Positions 7,912 through 16,808 of a stretch of 64,000 nucleotides of DNA are shown here, piece after piece. The notes beneath the pieces were generated by a model. It did no database searches. It was given only the letters and a program-made list of their open reading frames with translations, and was not told the origin of the DNA. The translations under genes and the position numbers were made by a program. Source of the stretch: Arachnia propionica (lineage in GTDB: Bacteria; Actinomycetota; Actinomycetes; Propionibacteriales; Propionibacteriaceae); the NCBI RefSeq assembly GCF_003859805.1, contig NZ_RQZG01000001.1, positions 372,001-436,000 of the forward strand, in the 5' to 3' direction. Position 1 is the stretch's first letter. Each line of letters starts with the position of its first letter.

Positions 7912-9357
7912 TCAGCCCTTGACCTTGGCCTCGATGGCTGCCCCGACCTCGGCGTCGATGTTCTTCCAGTACTGGAAGACCCGGCCGAGAACCGGCTCGT
8001 TCACACCTGCCAACGACCCGACGACGGTGTCCACGAGGCGCTCGCGCTGGGCGTCGTCGTACACCTCACGCACCAGGGTGTGGGCCTGTCCGAAGTCGTC
8101 GTCCTCGGCGTGGAGGGTGTAGGCCGCACGCATCAGGGCACCGTCGGCCTCCCAGCCGTTGTCCGCCGGCCCCTGGGCCTCGGCGTAGGGACGGCCGAAG
8201 GAGTTCGGCGCGTACACCGGGGACGCCCCGGTGTGGACGTACTCCATGTTGCCCTGCGAGGCGTAGTTGTTGACCGGGCACACCGGCTGGTTCACCGGCA
8301 GCTGGTGGAAGTTGGTCCCGATCCGGGCGCGCTGTGCATCCGGGTAGGCGAAGACCCGGGCCAGCAGCATCTTGTCGGGCGAGACACCGGTTCCGGGCAC
8401 CATGTTGGACGGGCTGAAGGCGGCCTGCTCGATCTCGGCGAAGAAGTTGGTCGGGTTCTCGTTGAGCTCCAGGCGGCCGACCTCGATGCGTGGGTAGTCC
8501 TTCAGCGACCAGATCTTGGTGAGATCGAACGGGTTGAAGCGGTACTTCTCCGCCTCGGCGTAGGGCATCACCTGGACGTGGAGGGTCCAGCTCGGGAACT
8601 CCCCCTTCGCGATGGAGTCGAACAGGTCACGACGGTGGAACTCGGCGTCCTCGCCCGCCATCTGCGTCGCCTCCGCCCCCGTCATGTTCTCCACCCCCTG
8701 GTCGCTGAGGAAGTGGTACTTGACCCAGAACTTCTCCCCGGCCTCGTTGACCCACATGTAGGTGTGGGAACCATAGCCGTTCATGTGACGCCAGGTGCGG
8801 GGCAGGCCGCGATCGCCCATGAGGTAGGCCACCTGGTGGGCGCTCTCCGGGGACAGGGTCCAGAAGTCCCACTGCATCTCGGCGTCACGCAGCCCGGAGG
8901 CGGGCATGCGCTTCTGGGAGCGGATGAAGTGCGGGAACTTCATGGGGTCGCGCAGGAAGAACACAGGGGTGTTGTTGCCGACGATGTCGAGGTTGCCCTC
9001 GGTGCTGTAGAACCGCACCGAGAAACCACGGACGTCACGCCAGGTGTCAGGGGAGCCCTGCTCCCCGGCGACGGTGGAGAACCGGAGCAGGGAGCGGCTC
9101 GTGGCACCGGGCTGGAACACGGCTGCCTTGGTGTAGGCGGTCACGTCACCGGTGACGGTGAAGGTGCCGAAGGCCCCGGCGCCCTTGGCGTGGGGGCTGC
9201 GCTCCGGGACCCGCTCACGGTTGAAGTGGGCGAGCTGCTCGACCAGATGGACGTCGTGCAGGACGATGGGGCCGTTGGGGCCGACGGTCAGGGAGTGGGA
9301 GTCACTCTGGACCGGGGATCCGTTGAGATGGGTGGACGGGGTGTCGTTGGTGTTCAT
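7912..9357 (-). CDS. katA: Monofunctional haem catalase
   Basis: A 481-residue small-subunit catalase that dismutates hydrogen peroxide in the cytoplasm. The distal histidine is in [16 protein letters not shown] (about residues 49-64), the distal asparagine in GNNTPVFF (about 125-132), and the proximal haem-ligand tyrosine in [14 protein letters not shown] (about 333-346). The length is normal for the small-subunit clade, with no C-terminal flavodoxin-like domain. The ATG overlaps the stop of the Fur-family regulator gene by four bases, so the two genes form an operon whose promoter lies upstream of the regulator. It ends at the hairpin at 7864-7897. Confidence 0.96.
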   Translation of the reverse strand: MNTNDTPSTHLNGSPVQSDSHSLTVGPNGPIVLHDVHLVEQLAHFNRERVPERSPHAKGAGAFGTFTVTGDVTAYTKAAVFQPGATSRSLLRFSTVAGEQGSPDTWRDVRGFSVRFYSTEGNLDIVGNNTPVFFLRDPMKFPHFIRSQKRMPASGLRDAEMQWDFWTLSPESAHQVAYLMGDRGLPRTWRHMNGYGSHTYMWVNEAGEKFWVKYHFLSDQGVENMTGAEATQMAGEDAEFHRRDLFDSIAKGEFPSWTLHVQVMPYAEAEKYRFNPFDLTKIWSLKDYPRIEVGRLELNENPTNFFAEIEQAAFSPSNMVPGTGVSPDKMLLARVFAYPDAQRARIGTNFHQLPVNQPVCPVNNYASQGNMEYVHTGASPVYAPNSFGRPYAEAQGPADNGWEADGALMRAAYTLHAEDDDFGQAHTLVREVYDDAQRERLVDTVVGSLAGVNEPVLGRVFQYWKNIDAEVGAAIEAKVKG

Positions 9358-9791
9358 GCCGTTCCTTCCGCAGTGAGGCAGGCGGGGCAGGTGCCCCAGT
9401 AGATGACCTCAGCCTCATCCACCCTGAATCCCTGGGCATCCGTCGGCTCGAGGCACGGGGCGACGCCCTTGTGGCAGGCGACGTCCCGAAGGTCCCCGCA
9501 GCGGCGGCACTTCAGGTGATGGTGGTTGTCCCCCGTCGCGAGTTCGAACCGGGCGACCGAACCGGCCGGCTCGACGCGACGGATGAGGCCCACCTCGCAG
9601 AGGGCTGCGAGCACGTCGTACGTGGCCTGGACCGACAGGGAACCGATCTTCCTGATGGCCAGTTCACGGGTCAGTTCGATCGTGGCGTGGGGGTGGGTCT
9701 CCAGGGCCTCGAGGACCGCGAGACGCGCGGAGGTGACCCTGAGGCCAGCCGACCGCAACGCGGCGCTGTGATCCGAGGAGGTTGAGGACAT
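9354..9791 (-). CDS. Fur-family peroxide/iron regulator (FurA/PerR-like)
   Basis: A 145-residue Fur-family repressor. The N-terminal winged helix includes [15 protein letters not shown] (about 16-30) and [18 protein letters not shown] (about 53-70). The metal-binding half has [14 protein letters not shown] (about 88-101), and a second cysteine pair CPAC (about 134-137) makes the structural zinc site. Linkage to catalase in one operon argues for a PerR/FurA/CatR role in oxidative stress rather than iron uptake control. The start is supported by a leaderless promoter (-10 TAGGGT six bases away). A Fur-like palindrome in that promoter implies autoregulation of regulator and catalase together. 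Confidence 0.9.
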   Translation of the reverse strand: MSSTSSDHSAALRSAGLRVTSARLAVLEALETHPHATIELTRELAIRKIGSLSVQATYDVLAALCEVGLIRRVEPAGSVARFELATGDNHHHLKCRRCGDLRDVACHKGVAPCLEPTDAQGFRVDEAEVIYWGTCPACLTAEGTA

Positions 9792-9797
9792 GGTGTC

Positions 9798-9826
9798 ACC
9801 CTAACTCATTTCTGGAAGGATTCCAA
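9798..9826 (-). promoter_or_regulatory. Promoter and operator of the fur-catalase operon
   Basis: On the minus strand, TTGGAA (9821-9826) and TAGGGT (9798-9803) are spaced by 17 bases, and the -10 ends six bases before the ATG at 9791, so the transcript is leaderless. A perfect palindrome TGGAA-GGA-TTCCA (9813-9825, plus strand), flanked by A/T bases, covers the -35 and spacer. It is the best candidate for the Fur-family protein's own operator. Confidence 0.7.
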
Positions 9827-9855
9827 AAAACGATTGACCCAAGGTTCGGGTAGGC

Positions 9856-11343
9856 TCAGCTCAGCCTGCTGAGCAACAGCTCCCGCACGCGGGCAGCATC
9901 CGCCTGACCACGCATCGCCTTCATCACCTGACCGATGAGGGCCCCCACTGCCTGCACCTTCCCGTCACGGACCTTCTGCGCGACATCCGGGTTGGCCGCG
10001 ATGACCTCGTCGACGGCCGCCCCCAGTGAGGCGTCGTCGGAGACCACCGTGAGACCGCGCGCCGCGACCACCTCTGCAGGGCTTCCCTCCCCGGCGATGA
10101 CACCGTCGAAGACCGAGCGCGCCAGCTTGTCGGTGAGCTCCCCGGCGTCGACGAGGGCCTGGGTCACCGCGACGTCCGACGGCGACACCCCGAGCTCCTC
10201 GAGCTCGACCCCGGCCTCGTTGGCCCGTCGGGCCAGCTCGGAGAGCCACCACTTGCGAGCCGCCTGTGGGGAGGCCCCGGCGGCGATCGTGGCCTCGATC
10301 AGGTCGAGGGCGCCCGCGGCGACGATCGCCGCCATGGTCCGCTCGTCGACCTCCCACTGCGCCGCCAGCCTCCTCCGACGCTGGGCCGGCGGCTCGGGAA
10401 GGGTGCTGCGCAACTGCTCGACCCACTCGGCCGCGGGGGCGACCGGCACCAGGTCCGGCTCTGCGAAGTAGCGGTAGTCCTGCGCCTCCTCCTTGGAGCG
10501 ACCCGCGCTGGTGGAACCATCCGCCTCATGGAAGTGCCGGGTCTCCTGGGTGACCACGCCGCCTGCCGCGAGGATCGCTGCCTGGCGTCTCATCTCGAAG
10601 GTCACGGCCCGCTCGATGGAACGCAGTGAGTTGACGTTCTTGGTCTCCGTACGGGTCCCGAGTCCCGTGGCTCCCCTGGGGGCCAGGGAGACGTTGGCGT
10701 CACAGCGCAGACTCCCCTGCTCCATCCGGACATCGGAGACCCCGAGGGCCCGCATCAGGTCACGGAGGTGCGCGACGTAGGCACGCGCCACCCGGGGGGC
10801 CTTCGCCCCGGTCCCGACGATGGGCCTGGTGACGATCTCGATCAGGGGCGTGCCGGCCCGGTTGTAGTCGATCACCGAGTAGTCGGCCCCGTGGATACGG
10901 CCGGTGGCACCGACGTGGGTCAGCTTCCCCGCGTCCTCCTCCATGTGCGCCCGTTCGATCTCGATGACGAAGATCTCGCCGTCGACCTCGAGCTCGACCC
11001 GACCGTCGAAGGCGATCGGCTCGTCGTACTGGGAGGTCTGGAAGTTCTTGGTCATGTCCGGGTAGAAGTAGTTCTTCCGGGCGAACCTCCCCCACGGGGC
11101 GATCCGGCAACCGAGTGCCAGCCCGATCCGGATGGCGGACTCCACAGCCTTCCGGTTGACCACCGGCAGTGCCCCGGGAAGCCCGAGGCACACCGGACAG
11201 GTCTGGGTGTTCGGCTCTGCCCCGAAGGCCGTGGAGCAGCCACAGAACATCTTCGAACGCGTGTTGAGCTCGACGTGGACCTCCAGCCCCAGGGCCGGCT
11301 CGAAGCTCGCCAGCACGTCGTCGTAGTCCATGAGTTCAGTCAT
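9856..11343 (-). CDS. gatB: Asp-tRNA(Asn)/Glu-tRNA(Gln) amidotransferase subunit B
   Basis: A 495-residue GatB, the kinase/transamidase subunit that activates misacylated Glu-tRNA(Gln) or Asp-tRNA(Asn) and transfers ammonia from GatA. The family start [17 protein letters not shown], the zinc site CGCS and [13 protein letters not shown] (about 31-55), and the central [13 protein letters not shown] (about 154-166) are visible. The C-terminal GatB/Yqey tail runs through about residues 340-495 (tRNA binding). The ATG at 11343 overlaps the gatA stop (TGATG) and follows an AAGGCGGTG site; two GTG codons just upstream are less likely. Order gatC-gatA-gatB, all on the minus strand. Confidence 0.96.
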   Translation of the reverse strand: MTELMDYDDVLASFEPALGLEVHVELNTRSKMFCGCSTAFGAEPNTQTCPVCLGLPGALPVVNRKAVESAIRIGLALGCRIAPWGRFARKNYFYPDMTKNFQTSQYDEPIAFDGRVELEVDGEIFVIEIERAHMEEDAGKLTHVGATGRIHGADYSVIDYNRAGTPLIEIVTRPIVGTGAKAPRVARAYVAHLRDLMRALGVSDVRMEQGSLRCDANVSLAPRGATGLGTRTETKNVNSLRSIERAVTFEMRRQAAILAAGGVVTQETRHFHEADGSTSAGRSKEEAQDYRYFAEPDLVPVAPAAEWVEQLRSTLPEPPAQRRRRLAAQWEVDERTMAAIVAAGALDLIEATIAAGASPQAARKWWLSELARRANEAGVELEELGVSPSDVAVTQALVDAGELTDKLARSVFDGVIAGEGSPAEVVAARGLTVVSDDASLGAAVDEVIAANPDVAQKVRDGKVQAVGALIGQVMKAMRGQADAARVRELLLSRLS

Positions 11344-12851
11344 CACCACACCGCCTTGGAACCGGGAAGGGGGGCGGCCTGCGCCAGGAGCGGACCACCG
11401 AGCTGTTCGAGGTGTGCCTCGAGGAAACCTCCGACACGGTAGAGGCGGTCATCGGCCAGCGGGGGCGCGATGACCTGCAGTCCGACCGGGAGCCCCGCCT
11501 CACTCAGGCCGACGGGGAAACTGGCCGAGGCGTTGCCCGCCAGGTTGGAGGGGATCGTGCACAGGTCCGCCTTGTACATCGCCATCGGATCGCTCATCCG
11601 CTCCCCCAGCCGGAACGCCACACTCGGCGTGGTCGGGGAGACGAGCACGTCACACCTGACGAAGGCCTCCTCGAAGTCCTGCGCCACCAGGGTGCGGACC
11701 TTCTGTGCGGAGCCGTAGAACTGGTCGTGGTAGCCGCTGGAGAGCGCGTAGGTGCCGATGATGAGACGACGCTTGGCCTCCCGACCGAAACCCTGACCAC
11801 GGGTGACCGAGGTGACGGTCTCCATGTCGTTGTCCCCGTCATCGCCGAGTCTCAGTCCGAATCGAACCGCGTCGAACCGGGCCAGGTTGGAGGACAGCTC
11901 GGCCGGCATGATGAGGTAGTAGGCGGCCAGGGCGTACTCGAAACTCGGACACGAGACCTCGACCACCTCGGCGCCCCCCTCACGCAGCCAGGTCACAGCC
12001 TCGGCGAACCGTGCCTCCACATCAGGGTCGTACCCCTCCCCGCCGAACTCCTTGACCACACCGACCCGAAGACCACTGACATCGTGTCGCCGCGCCGCCT
12101 CGGCCAGCATCGGCAGCGGCTGGGCGATGGAGGTGGAGTCCATCGGGTCGTGCCCACCCATCGCCTCGTGCAGCAGGGCCGCGTCCAGGACGGTGCGGGT
12201 CACCGGTCCCGGTTGGTCGAGCGAGGAGGCCATCGCGACGACCCCGTAGCGTGAGACGCCACCATAGGTCGGCTTGACCCCGACGGTGCCGGTCACCGCC
12301 CCGGGTTGCCGGATGGATCCCCCGGTGTCGGAGCCGAGGGCCAACGGAGCCAGACATCCCGCGACGGCGGCGGCCGAGCCACCCCCCGACCCCCCGGGAA
12401 TGCGCTCGACGTCCCATGGGTTGCGGGTGGGCCCGAAGGCCGAGGTCTCGGTGGAGGAGCCCATCGCGAACTCATCCATGTTGGTCTTGCCGAGGATGAC
12501 CAGGCCGGCCTGCCTCAGGCGGGTCACGACGGTGGCGTCGTAGGGCGGCACCCACCCCTCGAGCATCCGCGACCCGCAGGTCGTCGGCATCCCGACGGTG
12601 CAGAAGTTGTCCTTGACCGCCACAGGAACGCCGTCCAGCGGCGAACGGGGCTGTCCGGCCCGACGACGCCCGTCCGAAGCGGCAGCCGCCTCGAGTGCGC
12701 CGTCGGCGTCGACGTGGAGGAAGACGTTCAGGGTCGGGTTGAGGGCCTCGATCTGTTCGAGGTGGGCGCGGGTCAGCTCCACGGCGGAGATCTCACCGGT
12801 GGCCAGCAGCTCGGCCTGGACGTGCGCGGGGCGGGTCAGTGGCGTGGTCAT
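11343..12851 (-). CDS. gatA: Asp-tRNA(Asn)/Glu-tRNA(Gln) amidotransferase subunit A
   Basis: A 502-residue amidase-signature enzyme that hydrolyses glutamine and supplies ammonia to GatB. The catalytic Lys is in VAVKDNF (about 81-87), and the cis-Ser and nucleophile Ser are in the glycine/serine-rich [13 protein letters not shown] and [16 protein letters not shown] blocks (about 156-190). The ATG at 12851 was chosen because it follows the gatC stop by four bases with a GAGTGAGGA site. The next in-frame GTG upstream lies within gatC. It overlaps gatB by one base. Confidence 0.96.
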   Translation of the reverse strand: MTTPLTRPAHVQAELLATGEISAVELTRAHLEQIEALNPTLNVFLHVDADGALEAAAASDGRRRAGQPRSPLDGVPVAVKDNFCTVGMPTTCGSRMLEGWVPPYDATVVTRLRQAGLVILGKTNMDEFAMGSSTETSAFGPTRNPWDVERIPGGSGGGSAAAVAGCLAPLALGSDTGGSIRQPGAVTGTVGVKPTYGGVSRYGVVAMASSLDQPGPVTRTVLDAALLHEAMGGHDPMDSTSIAQPLPMLAEAARRHDVSGLRVGVVKEFGGEGYDPDVEARFAEAVTWLREGGAEVVEVSCPSFEYALAAYYLIMPAELSSNLARFDAVRFGLRLGDDGDNDMETVTSVTRGQGFGREAKRRLIIGTYALSSGYHDQFYGSAQKVRTLVAQDFEEAFVRCDVLVSPTTPSVAFRLGERMSDPMAMYKADLCTIPSNLAGNASASFPVGLSEAGLPVGLQVIAPPLADDRLYRVGGFLEAHLEQLGGPLLAQAAPLPGSKAVW

Positions 12852-12855
12852 GGCC

Positions 12856-13149
12856 TCAGTCCTCACTCAGGATCCGAGGGACGCGGAAGCATCCCTCCTC
12901 GACATCCGGGGCCCCGGCGAGCACGGCCGTGGCGGGCAGGCTCGGCCGCACCTCGTCCTCGCGCATCACGTTGACCAGGGGCAACGCATGGGTCATCAGG
13001 GGCACGTCCGATCCTGCCACCCGGCCGACCCGGGAGACCGAGGCCAGGATCACGTCCAACTCGGGGGCCAGCTCGGCGCATTCGGCTTCCGTCAGGTCGA
13101 GTCGCGCCAGCGCGGCGAGCCGTGCGACCTCCTCAGCGGTCAGGGCCAC
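12856..13149 (-). CDS. gatC: Asp-tRNA(Asn)/Glu-tRNA(Gln) amidotransferase subunit C
   Basis: A 97-residue GatC, the small subunit that wraps around GatA and stabilises the amidotransferase. The sequence [18 protein letters not shown] at the N-terminus and the [21 protein letters not shown] block (about 54-74; a typical GatC 'P..h.....n..ReD...' motif) identify it. The GTG at 13149 has GGAGGAA four bases upstream; a longer reading through an upstream start would add about 54 residues unlike GatC. The first gene of gatCAB. Confidence 0.93.
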   Translation of the reverse strand: MALTAEEVARLAALARLDLTEAECAELAPELDVILASVSRVGRVAGSDVPLMTHALPLVNVMREDEVRPSLPATAVLAGAPDVEEGCFRVPRILSED

Positions 13150-13198
13150 GATTTCCTCCAGGCAGATCACACCGGCCCGCGGGCGCGGACCAGGGCCG

Positions 13199-13204
13199 AT
13201 CTTA
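13199..13204 (-). promoter_or_regulatory. Candidate -10 box for gatCAB
   Basis: TAAGAT on the minus strand lies about 50 bases upstream of the gatC start and overlaps the 3' end of the GntR gene. No convincing -35 is seen, as is common in actinobacteria. Confidence 0.4.
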
Positions 13205-13939
13205 TCCGTGATCGGTCCTCTCGAGCACCCGCCTGAGCGGGGCGTAGTGATCGCGTACGGCACGTCGGTAGGCCTGGGAGTCCCCGGCCTCCGCGGCGCA
13301 CAGCATGTCACCGTGGGCCCTGGCGGTGAGTTCGATGTCGTCGGGCGCGGGGATCGACAGCTGGGGCAGGACCACGCTGTGGACGTCCCAGAACGCCGCG
13401 ACCAGCTGGGCGATGATGTCCAACCCGGTGTGCTTGAGCAGCCGGGTGTGGAACTCGCGGTCCTCCTCGCCGAAGGACTCGCCCCGTTCGGCTGCGGCCA
13501 CCATGATGTCGACGAGGTCGTGCAGGTCGGCGTTCCGGGTGCCCCTCAGACGGGCGCAGACCCGGTCGGCCTCGCTCAGGTCGAGGCTCTCGCGCACCTC
13601 GACCACCTCGCGCAGCGCCTTGAAGTCGTCACCCGGCACCATGACGGCCCGGAACACCAGGGTCTCCACCAGCGGCTGCAGCGAGGCCTGGCCGACGAAG
13701 GTGCCACGACCGTGCTGCACCTCGACGATCTCCAGGGTGTTGAGTGTGCGGATGGCCTCGCGCACCGAACTGCGCGACACACCGAGCCGTTCGCACAGTT
13801 CCGCCTCGCTGGGCAGTGGATCCCCGGGGTGGAGTCTGCTGGCGATGATGAACTGTTTGATCTGACTCGCTGTCTCCCGTGCCAGGGTTCTCCCGCCCCG
13901 CGCGCCGCGCCGCGCACCGTCGAGCCGTTCCATGCCCAT
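13202..13939 (-). CDS. GntR-family (FCD subfamily) regulator, probable sialic acid regulator
   Basis: A 245-residue GntR/FadR-type repressor. The N-terminal wHTH spans about residues 20-85 (SQIKQFIIASRLHPGDPLPS, then ELCERLGVSRSSVREAIRTL). The all-helical FCD ligand domain (about 100-240) has the metal-binding Asp/His set in FHTRLLKHTG and HGDML and RDHYAPL. It is transcribed divergently from the sialic acid transport/lyase operon across a 146-base gap, so it is most likely the NanR of this locus (inference from position and family; NanR proteins are FCD-type GntR regulators). The start at 13939 follows a GGAGGA site; an ATG two codons later is also possible. Confidence 0.85.
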   Translation of the reverse strand: MGMERLDGARRGARGGRTLARETASQIKQFIIASRLHPGDPLPSEAELCERLGVSRSSVREAIRTLNTLEIVEVQHGRGTFVGQASLQPLVETLVFRAVMVPGDDFKALREVVEVRESLDLSEADRVCARLRGTRNADLHDLVDIMVAAAERGESFGEEDREFHTRLLKHTGLDIIAQLVAAFWDVHSVVLPQLSIPAPDDIELTARAHGDMLCAAEAGDSQAYRRAVRDHYAPLRRVLERTDHG

Positions 13940-14007
13940 TGCCCGCCTGTCCTCCGAAAGGGTGATTCAAGTTCTGGTCCCGTGACCGAATCGTGACGAA
14001 CCGGTCG

Positions 14008-14037
14008 TTGATCCGTCGATGATGTTGTGCTTAGTAT
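14008..14037 (+). promoter_or_regulatory. Promoter of the sialic acid operon
   Basis: TTGATC (14008-14013) and TAGTAT (14032-14037) are separated by 18 bases; the predicted transcript start near 14044 leaves a leader of about 40 bases with a GAAGGAG site (14072-14078) before the ATG at 14086. Confidence 0.6.
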
Positions 14038-14045
14038 AGGCGTAT

Positions 14046-14061
14046 CGTCAGTCATCAGACG
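14046..14061. promoter_or_regulatory. Candidate GntR operator, imperfect palindrome
   Basis: CGTCAGTCATCAGACG is an imperfect inverted repeat (outer CGTC/GACG arms plus inner G/C pair) just downstream of the predicted transcript start. It is well placed to act as a roadblock operator for the divergent GntR protein, but the symmetry is modest. Confidence 0.35.
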
Positions 14062-14085
14062 TCAGAACATTGAAGGAGTTCAACG

Positions 14086-15738
14086 ATGCATCTCCCCAAG
14101 GAGAACAGCTTCTCACGCCGCTCGTTCGTCAAGCTGCTTGGCGCCACGTCCGCGGCTGCGGGCATCGCGGCTGGTCTGGCTGCGTGCGGCACCACCCCGA
14201 AGGACGGTGGGGCGAGCGGCAAGCCGGCAACCAACGGCTCGGCCACGGCATCCGGCTCGGCCCCCGCCGTTGCCGCGAACCCGGACGGCACCATCACCGC
14301 CGGTATCTCCTACGAGCTCGGCACCAACGGGTACGACCCGATGACCACCACCGCCGCACTCACCGTCGCCGCGAACTGGCACACCCTGGAGGGCCTCACC
14401 GAACTCCACCCCGACACCCGCGAGGTCTACGCCGCTCTCGGCAAGGAGCTCCCGAAGCAGGTCGACGACACCACCTGGGAGGTCGCCCTGCGCGACGGCG
14501 CCGTGTTCACCAACGGCGAGCCGGTCACCACCGATGACGTCGTGTTCTCCTTCGAGCGGGTGCTCAACCCCGAGAACAAGTCCCTCTACGCCGCCTTCCT
14601 GCCGTTCGTCGAGTCCGTGACCAGGAAGGACGAGACCACCGTCCAGGTCAAGACCAAGTACGCCTTCTCCCTGGTCCCCGAGCGCCTCTCCGTGGTCAAG
14701 ATCGTCCCGAGGGCCGCCGTCGAGGCCGACCCGAAGGCCTTCGACCTCAACCCCGTGGGCACCGGCCCCTGGAAGATGACCGACAACGGCGCCGCGTCCA
14801 AGAAGATCACCTTCGAACGCAACGACGCCTACAACGGCGCCCGTCCCGCACTGGCCAAGACCATGGTCTGGGAGATCCTGCCGGACAACGCCACCCGCGT
14901 GAACGCCATCTCCTCCGACACCGTCCAGGCCATCGACGCCGTGCCCGCCACCGATCTGAGCACCCTCAGCAACTCCAAGAAGGTCGCCGCCGAGCAGGGC
15001 TTCGGTCTGGTGTTCATGATGTTCAACTGTGGCTCCGCCCCGATGAACGAGGTCAAGAACCGCCAGGCGATGCTCTACGCCCTCGACATCGAGAAGATCT
15101 GCAAGACCGGCATGAGTGATCTCGCCACCCCGGCCACCTGCTTCGTCCAGAAGGAGCACCCGGCCTACAAGGAGGCCGCGACGGTCTACACCCAGGACCA
15201 GGACAAGGCCAAGGCCCTGCTCGCCGAGACCGGGCTGACCTCGGTCCGGCTGCTGTGCTCGGACCACGGCTGGTTCTCCGCCGTCCGCCCGATCATCAAG
15301 GAGTCCCTGGAGGCCGTCGGGTTGAGCGTCACCTACGAGGAGAAGAAGTCCTCGGACGTCTACGCCACCATCGACGGTCAGCCGGAGGCCTACGACATCG
15401 TCGTCGCCCCCGGTGACCCGTCGGTCTTCGGTGACGACGCGGACCTGCTGCTGCGCTGGTGGTACGCCGGCGACACCTGGACCGACTCCCGGATGCACTG
15501 GAAGGGCCAGGAGTCCTACGCCAAGGTGCAGGCCCTGCTCGAGGAGGCCGGGGCCGCCACCGGGGACGCCCAGAAGGCCAAGTGGCACGAGATCTTCGAC
15601 GTCGTCGCCGAGAACGTCCCGCTGTACCCGCTGTTCCACCGCAAGACGCCCACCGCCTACGACGAGAAGACCCTCGGGGACTTCAAGCCGATCGCGATCA
15701 CGGGTCTGTCCTTCATCGACGTCTCCAGCTCCAAGTGA
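14086..15738 (+). CDS. ABC transporter substrate-binding lipoprotein, family 5 (probable sialic acid binder)
   Basis: A 550-residue family 5 (DppA/OppA-type) solute-binding protein. The N-terminus has a twin-arginine motif SRRSFVKLLG (residues 10-19) followed by a hydrophobic run and lipobox LAAC (Cys about 35), so it is a Tat-exported lipoprotein. A family 5 signature region appears around NGEPVTTDDVVFSFERVLNP (about 144-163). Linkage to nanA and nanE and to DppBC/DF-type partners matches the SatABCD / SiaEFGI class of sialic acid ABC importers, known from Haemophilus ducreyi and Corynebacterium. A GC hairpin follows the gene, which may raise its expression over the permease genes. Confidence 0.9.
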   Translation: MHLPKENSFSRRSFVKLLGATSAAAGIAAGLAACGTTPKDGGASGKPATNGSATASGSAPAVAANPDGTITAGISYELGTNGYDPMTTTAALTVAANWHTLEGLTELHPDTREVYAALGKELPKQVDDTTWEVALRDGAVFTNGEPVTTDDVVFSFERVLNPENKSLYAAFLPFVESVTRKDETTVQVKTKYAFSLVPERLSVVKIVPRAAVEADPKAFDLNPVGTGPWKMTDNGAASKKITFERNDAYNGARPALAKTMVWEILPDNATRVNAISSDTVQAIDAVPATDLSTLSNSKKVAAEQGFGLVFMMFNCGSAPMNEVKNRQAMLYALDIEKICKTGMSDLATPATCFVQKEHPAYKEAATVYTQDQDKAKALLAETGLTSVRLLCSDHGWFSAVRPIIKESLEAVGLSVTYEEKKSSDVYATIDGQPEAYDIVVAPGDPSVFGDDADLLLRWWYAGDTWTDSRMHWKGQESYAKVQALLEEAGAATGDAQKAKWHEIFDVVAENVPLYPLFHRKTPTAYDEKTLGDFKPIAITGLSFIDVSSSK

Positions 15739-15745
15739 TGTGAAC

Positions 15746-15783
15746 AACGGGGGTCCAGCGCTCGGAACGCTCGGACCCCCGTT
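15746..15783 (+). terminator. Intra-operon hairpin (attenuator) after the binding-protein gene
   Basis: A perfect 11-bp stem (15746-15756 with 15773-15783) is extended by an inner AGCG/CGCT pairing and followed by T residues, in the 71-base gap before the permease gene. It probably terminates part of the transcripts or protects the 3' end of the binding-protein mRNA, giving the excess of binding protein that such importers need (inference). Confidence 0.75.
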
Positions 15784-15809
15784 TCACGTTCGACCCAGGA
15801 AAGCAGTCC

Positions 15810-16808
15810 ATGTCCACCTTCCTTCGTCTGCTCGGCAGACGCCTCCTGGTTCTCCCCCTGATGGTGGTCGGCGTCACGTTGCTCGTGTTCTTCGTGATGT
15901 CGTTGTCCTCCGCGGACCCGGCCCGACTGGCGCTGGGTGAGTCCGCCGACGCCGCCGCCCTCGAGGCCTACCGCGAGGCCCACGGGCTCAACCGCCCGCT
16001 CCTCGTCCGGTTCGGCGACTACCTGTGGCGACTCGTCACCCCGGAGATCCAGCTCGACCCGTTCAACGTCACGATCGACCTCGGCCAGTCCTTCACCGGT
16101 GTCGACATCTACGAGATGGTCGCCCGGGCCTTCCCGATCACTCTCCAACTGACCTTCCTCGGCCTCACCATCGCCGTCGTCGTCGCCGGCATCCTCGGTG
16201 TCGTGGCCGCGTTGTACCGTGACCGGTGGCCCGACCAGGTGATCCGGGTGTTCTCCATCGCCTGCCTGGCCACGCCGTCGTTCTGGCTCGCGCTGCTGCT
16301 GATCCAGTGGCTGGGCAACATCCCCGGTGGCGCCGGGGTCTTCCCCGCACTGGTCGCCGACTGGGTCAGTTTCTTCGACGACCCGGCACGCTACATCGAC
16401 CAGGTGACGCTGCCCGCGATCGCGCTGGGGATTCCCGTCGCCGGGTCGTTGACCCGCGTGGTGCGCACCGCGATGGTCGAGGAGCTCGACCGCGACTACG
16501 TCCGCACCGCCATCGGGGCCGGAATCCCGAAACACGTGGTGGTGGCCCGCAACGTGCTGCGCAACGCGCTCATCACCCCGATCACCGTGCTGGGCCTGCG
16601 CGTCGGCTACCTCATGGGTGGTGCCGTGGTCATCGAGCTGATCTTCAACATCAAGGGCATGGGTGACCTGATCTTCCAGGGCATCACCCGCAACGACGTG
16701 AACATCGTCCAGGGCGTGACCATCACCGTGGCCGTCGCCTTCATCTTCATCAACATCGTGGTTGACCTGCTCTACGTCCTGGTCAACCCGCGGATCAGGA
16801 GCGTGTGA
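15810..16808 (+). CDS. ABC transporter permease, DppB type (sialic acid system)
   Basis: A 332-residue permease with the N-terminal TM helix LLVLPLMVVGVTLLVFFVMS (about 12-31), a periplasmic loop and five more spans. The inner-membrane coupling loop reads RTAMVEELDRDYVRTAIGAG (about 217-236), as in DppB/OppB. The ATG at 15810 follows AGGAAAG. Its stop overlaps the start of the fused permease-ATPase gene by one base. It forms the channel together with the permease half of that fusion. Confidence 0.92.
   Translation: MSTFLRLLGRRLLVLPLMVVGVTLLVFFVMSLSSADPARLALGESADAAALEAYREAHGLNRPLLVRFGDYLWRLVTPEIQLDPFNVTIDLGQSFTGVDIYEMVARAFPITLQLTFLGLTIAVVVAGILGVVAALYRDRWPDQVIRVFSIACLATPSFWLALLLIQWLGNIPGGAGVFPALVADWVSFFDDPARYIDQVTLPAIALGIPVAGSLTRVVRTAMVEELDRDYVRTAIGAGIPKHVVVARNVLRNALITPITVLGLRVGYLMGGAVVIELIFNIKGMGDLIFQGITRNDVNIVQGVTITVAVAFIFINIVVDLLYVLVNPRIRSV

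Noticed and set aside
7357-9402. A 681-codon plus-strand frame across the catalase gene
   Set aside because: It is antisense to an unmistakable catalase with all catalytic residues, and its residues are low-complexity Val/Gly/His-rich.
9853-9873. GCTCAG...CTGAGC repeat at the end of gatB as a terminator
   Set aside because: The six-base arms lie mostly inside the coding region and no T-run follows; too weak to call.
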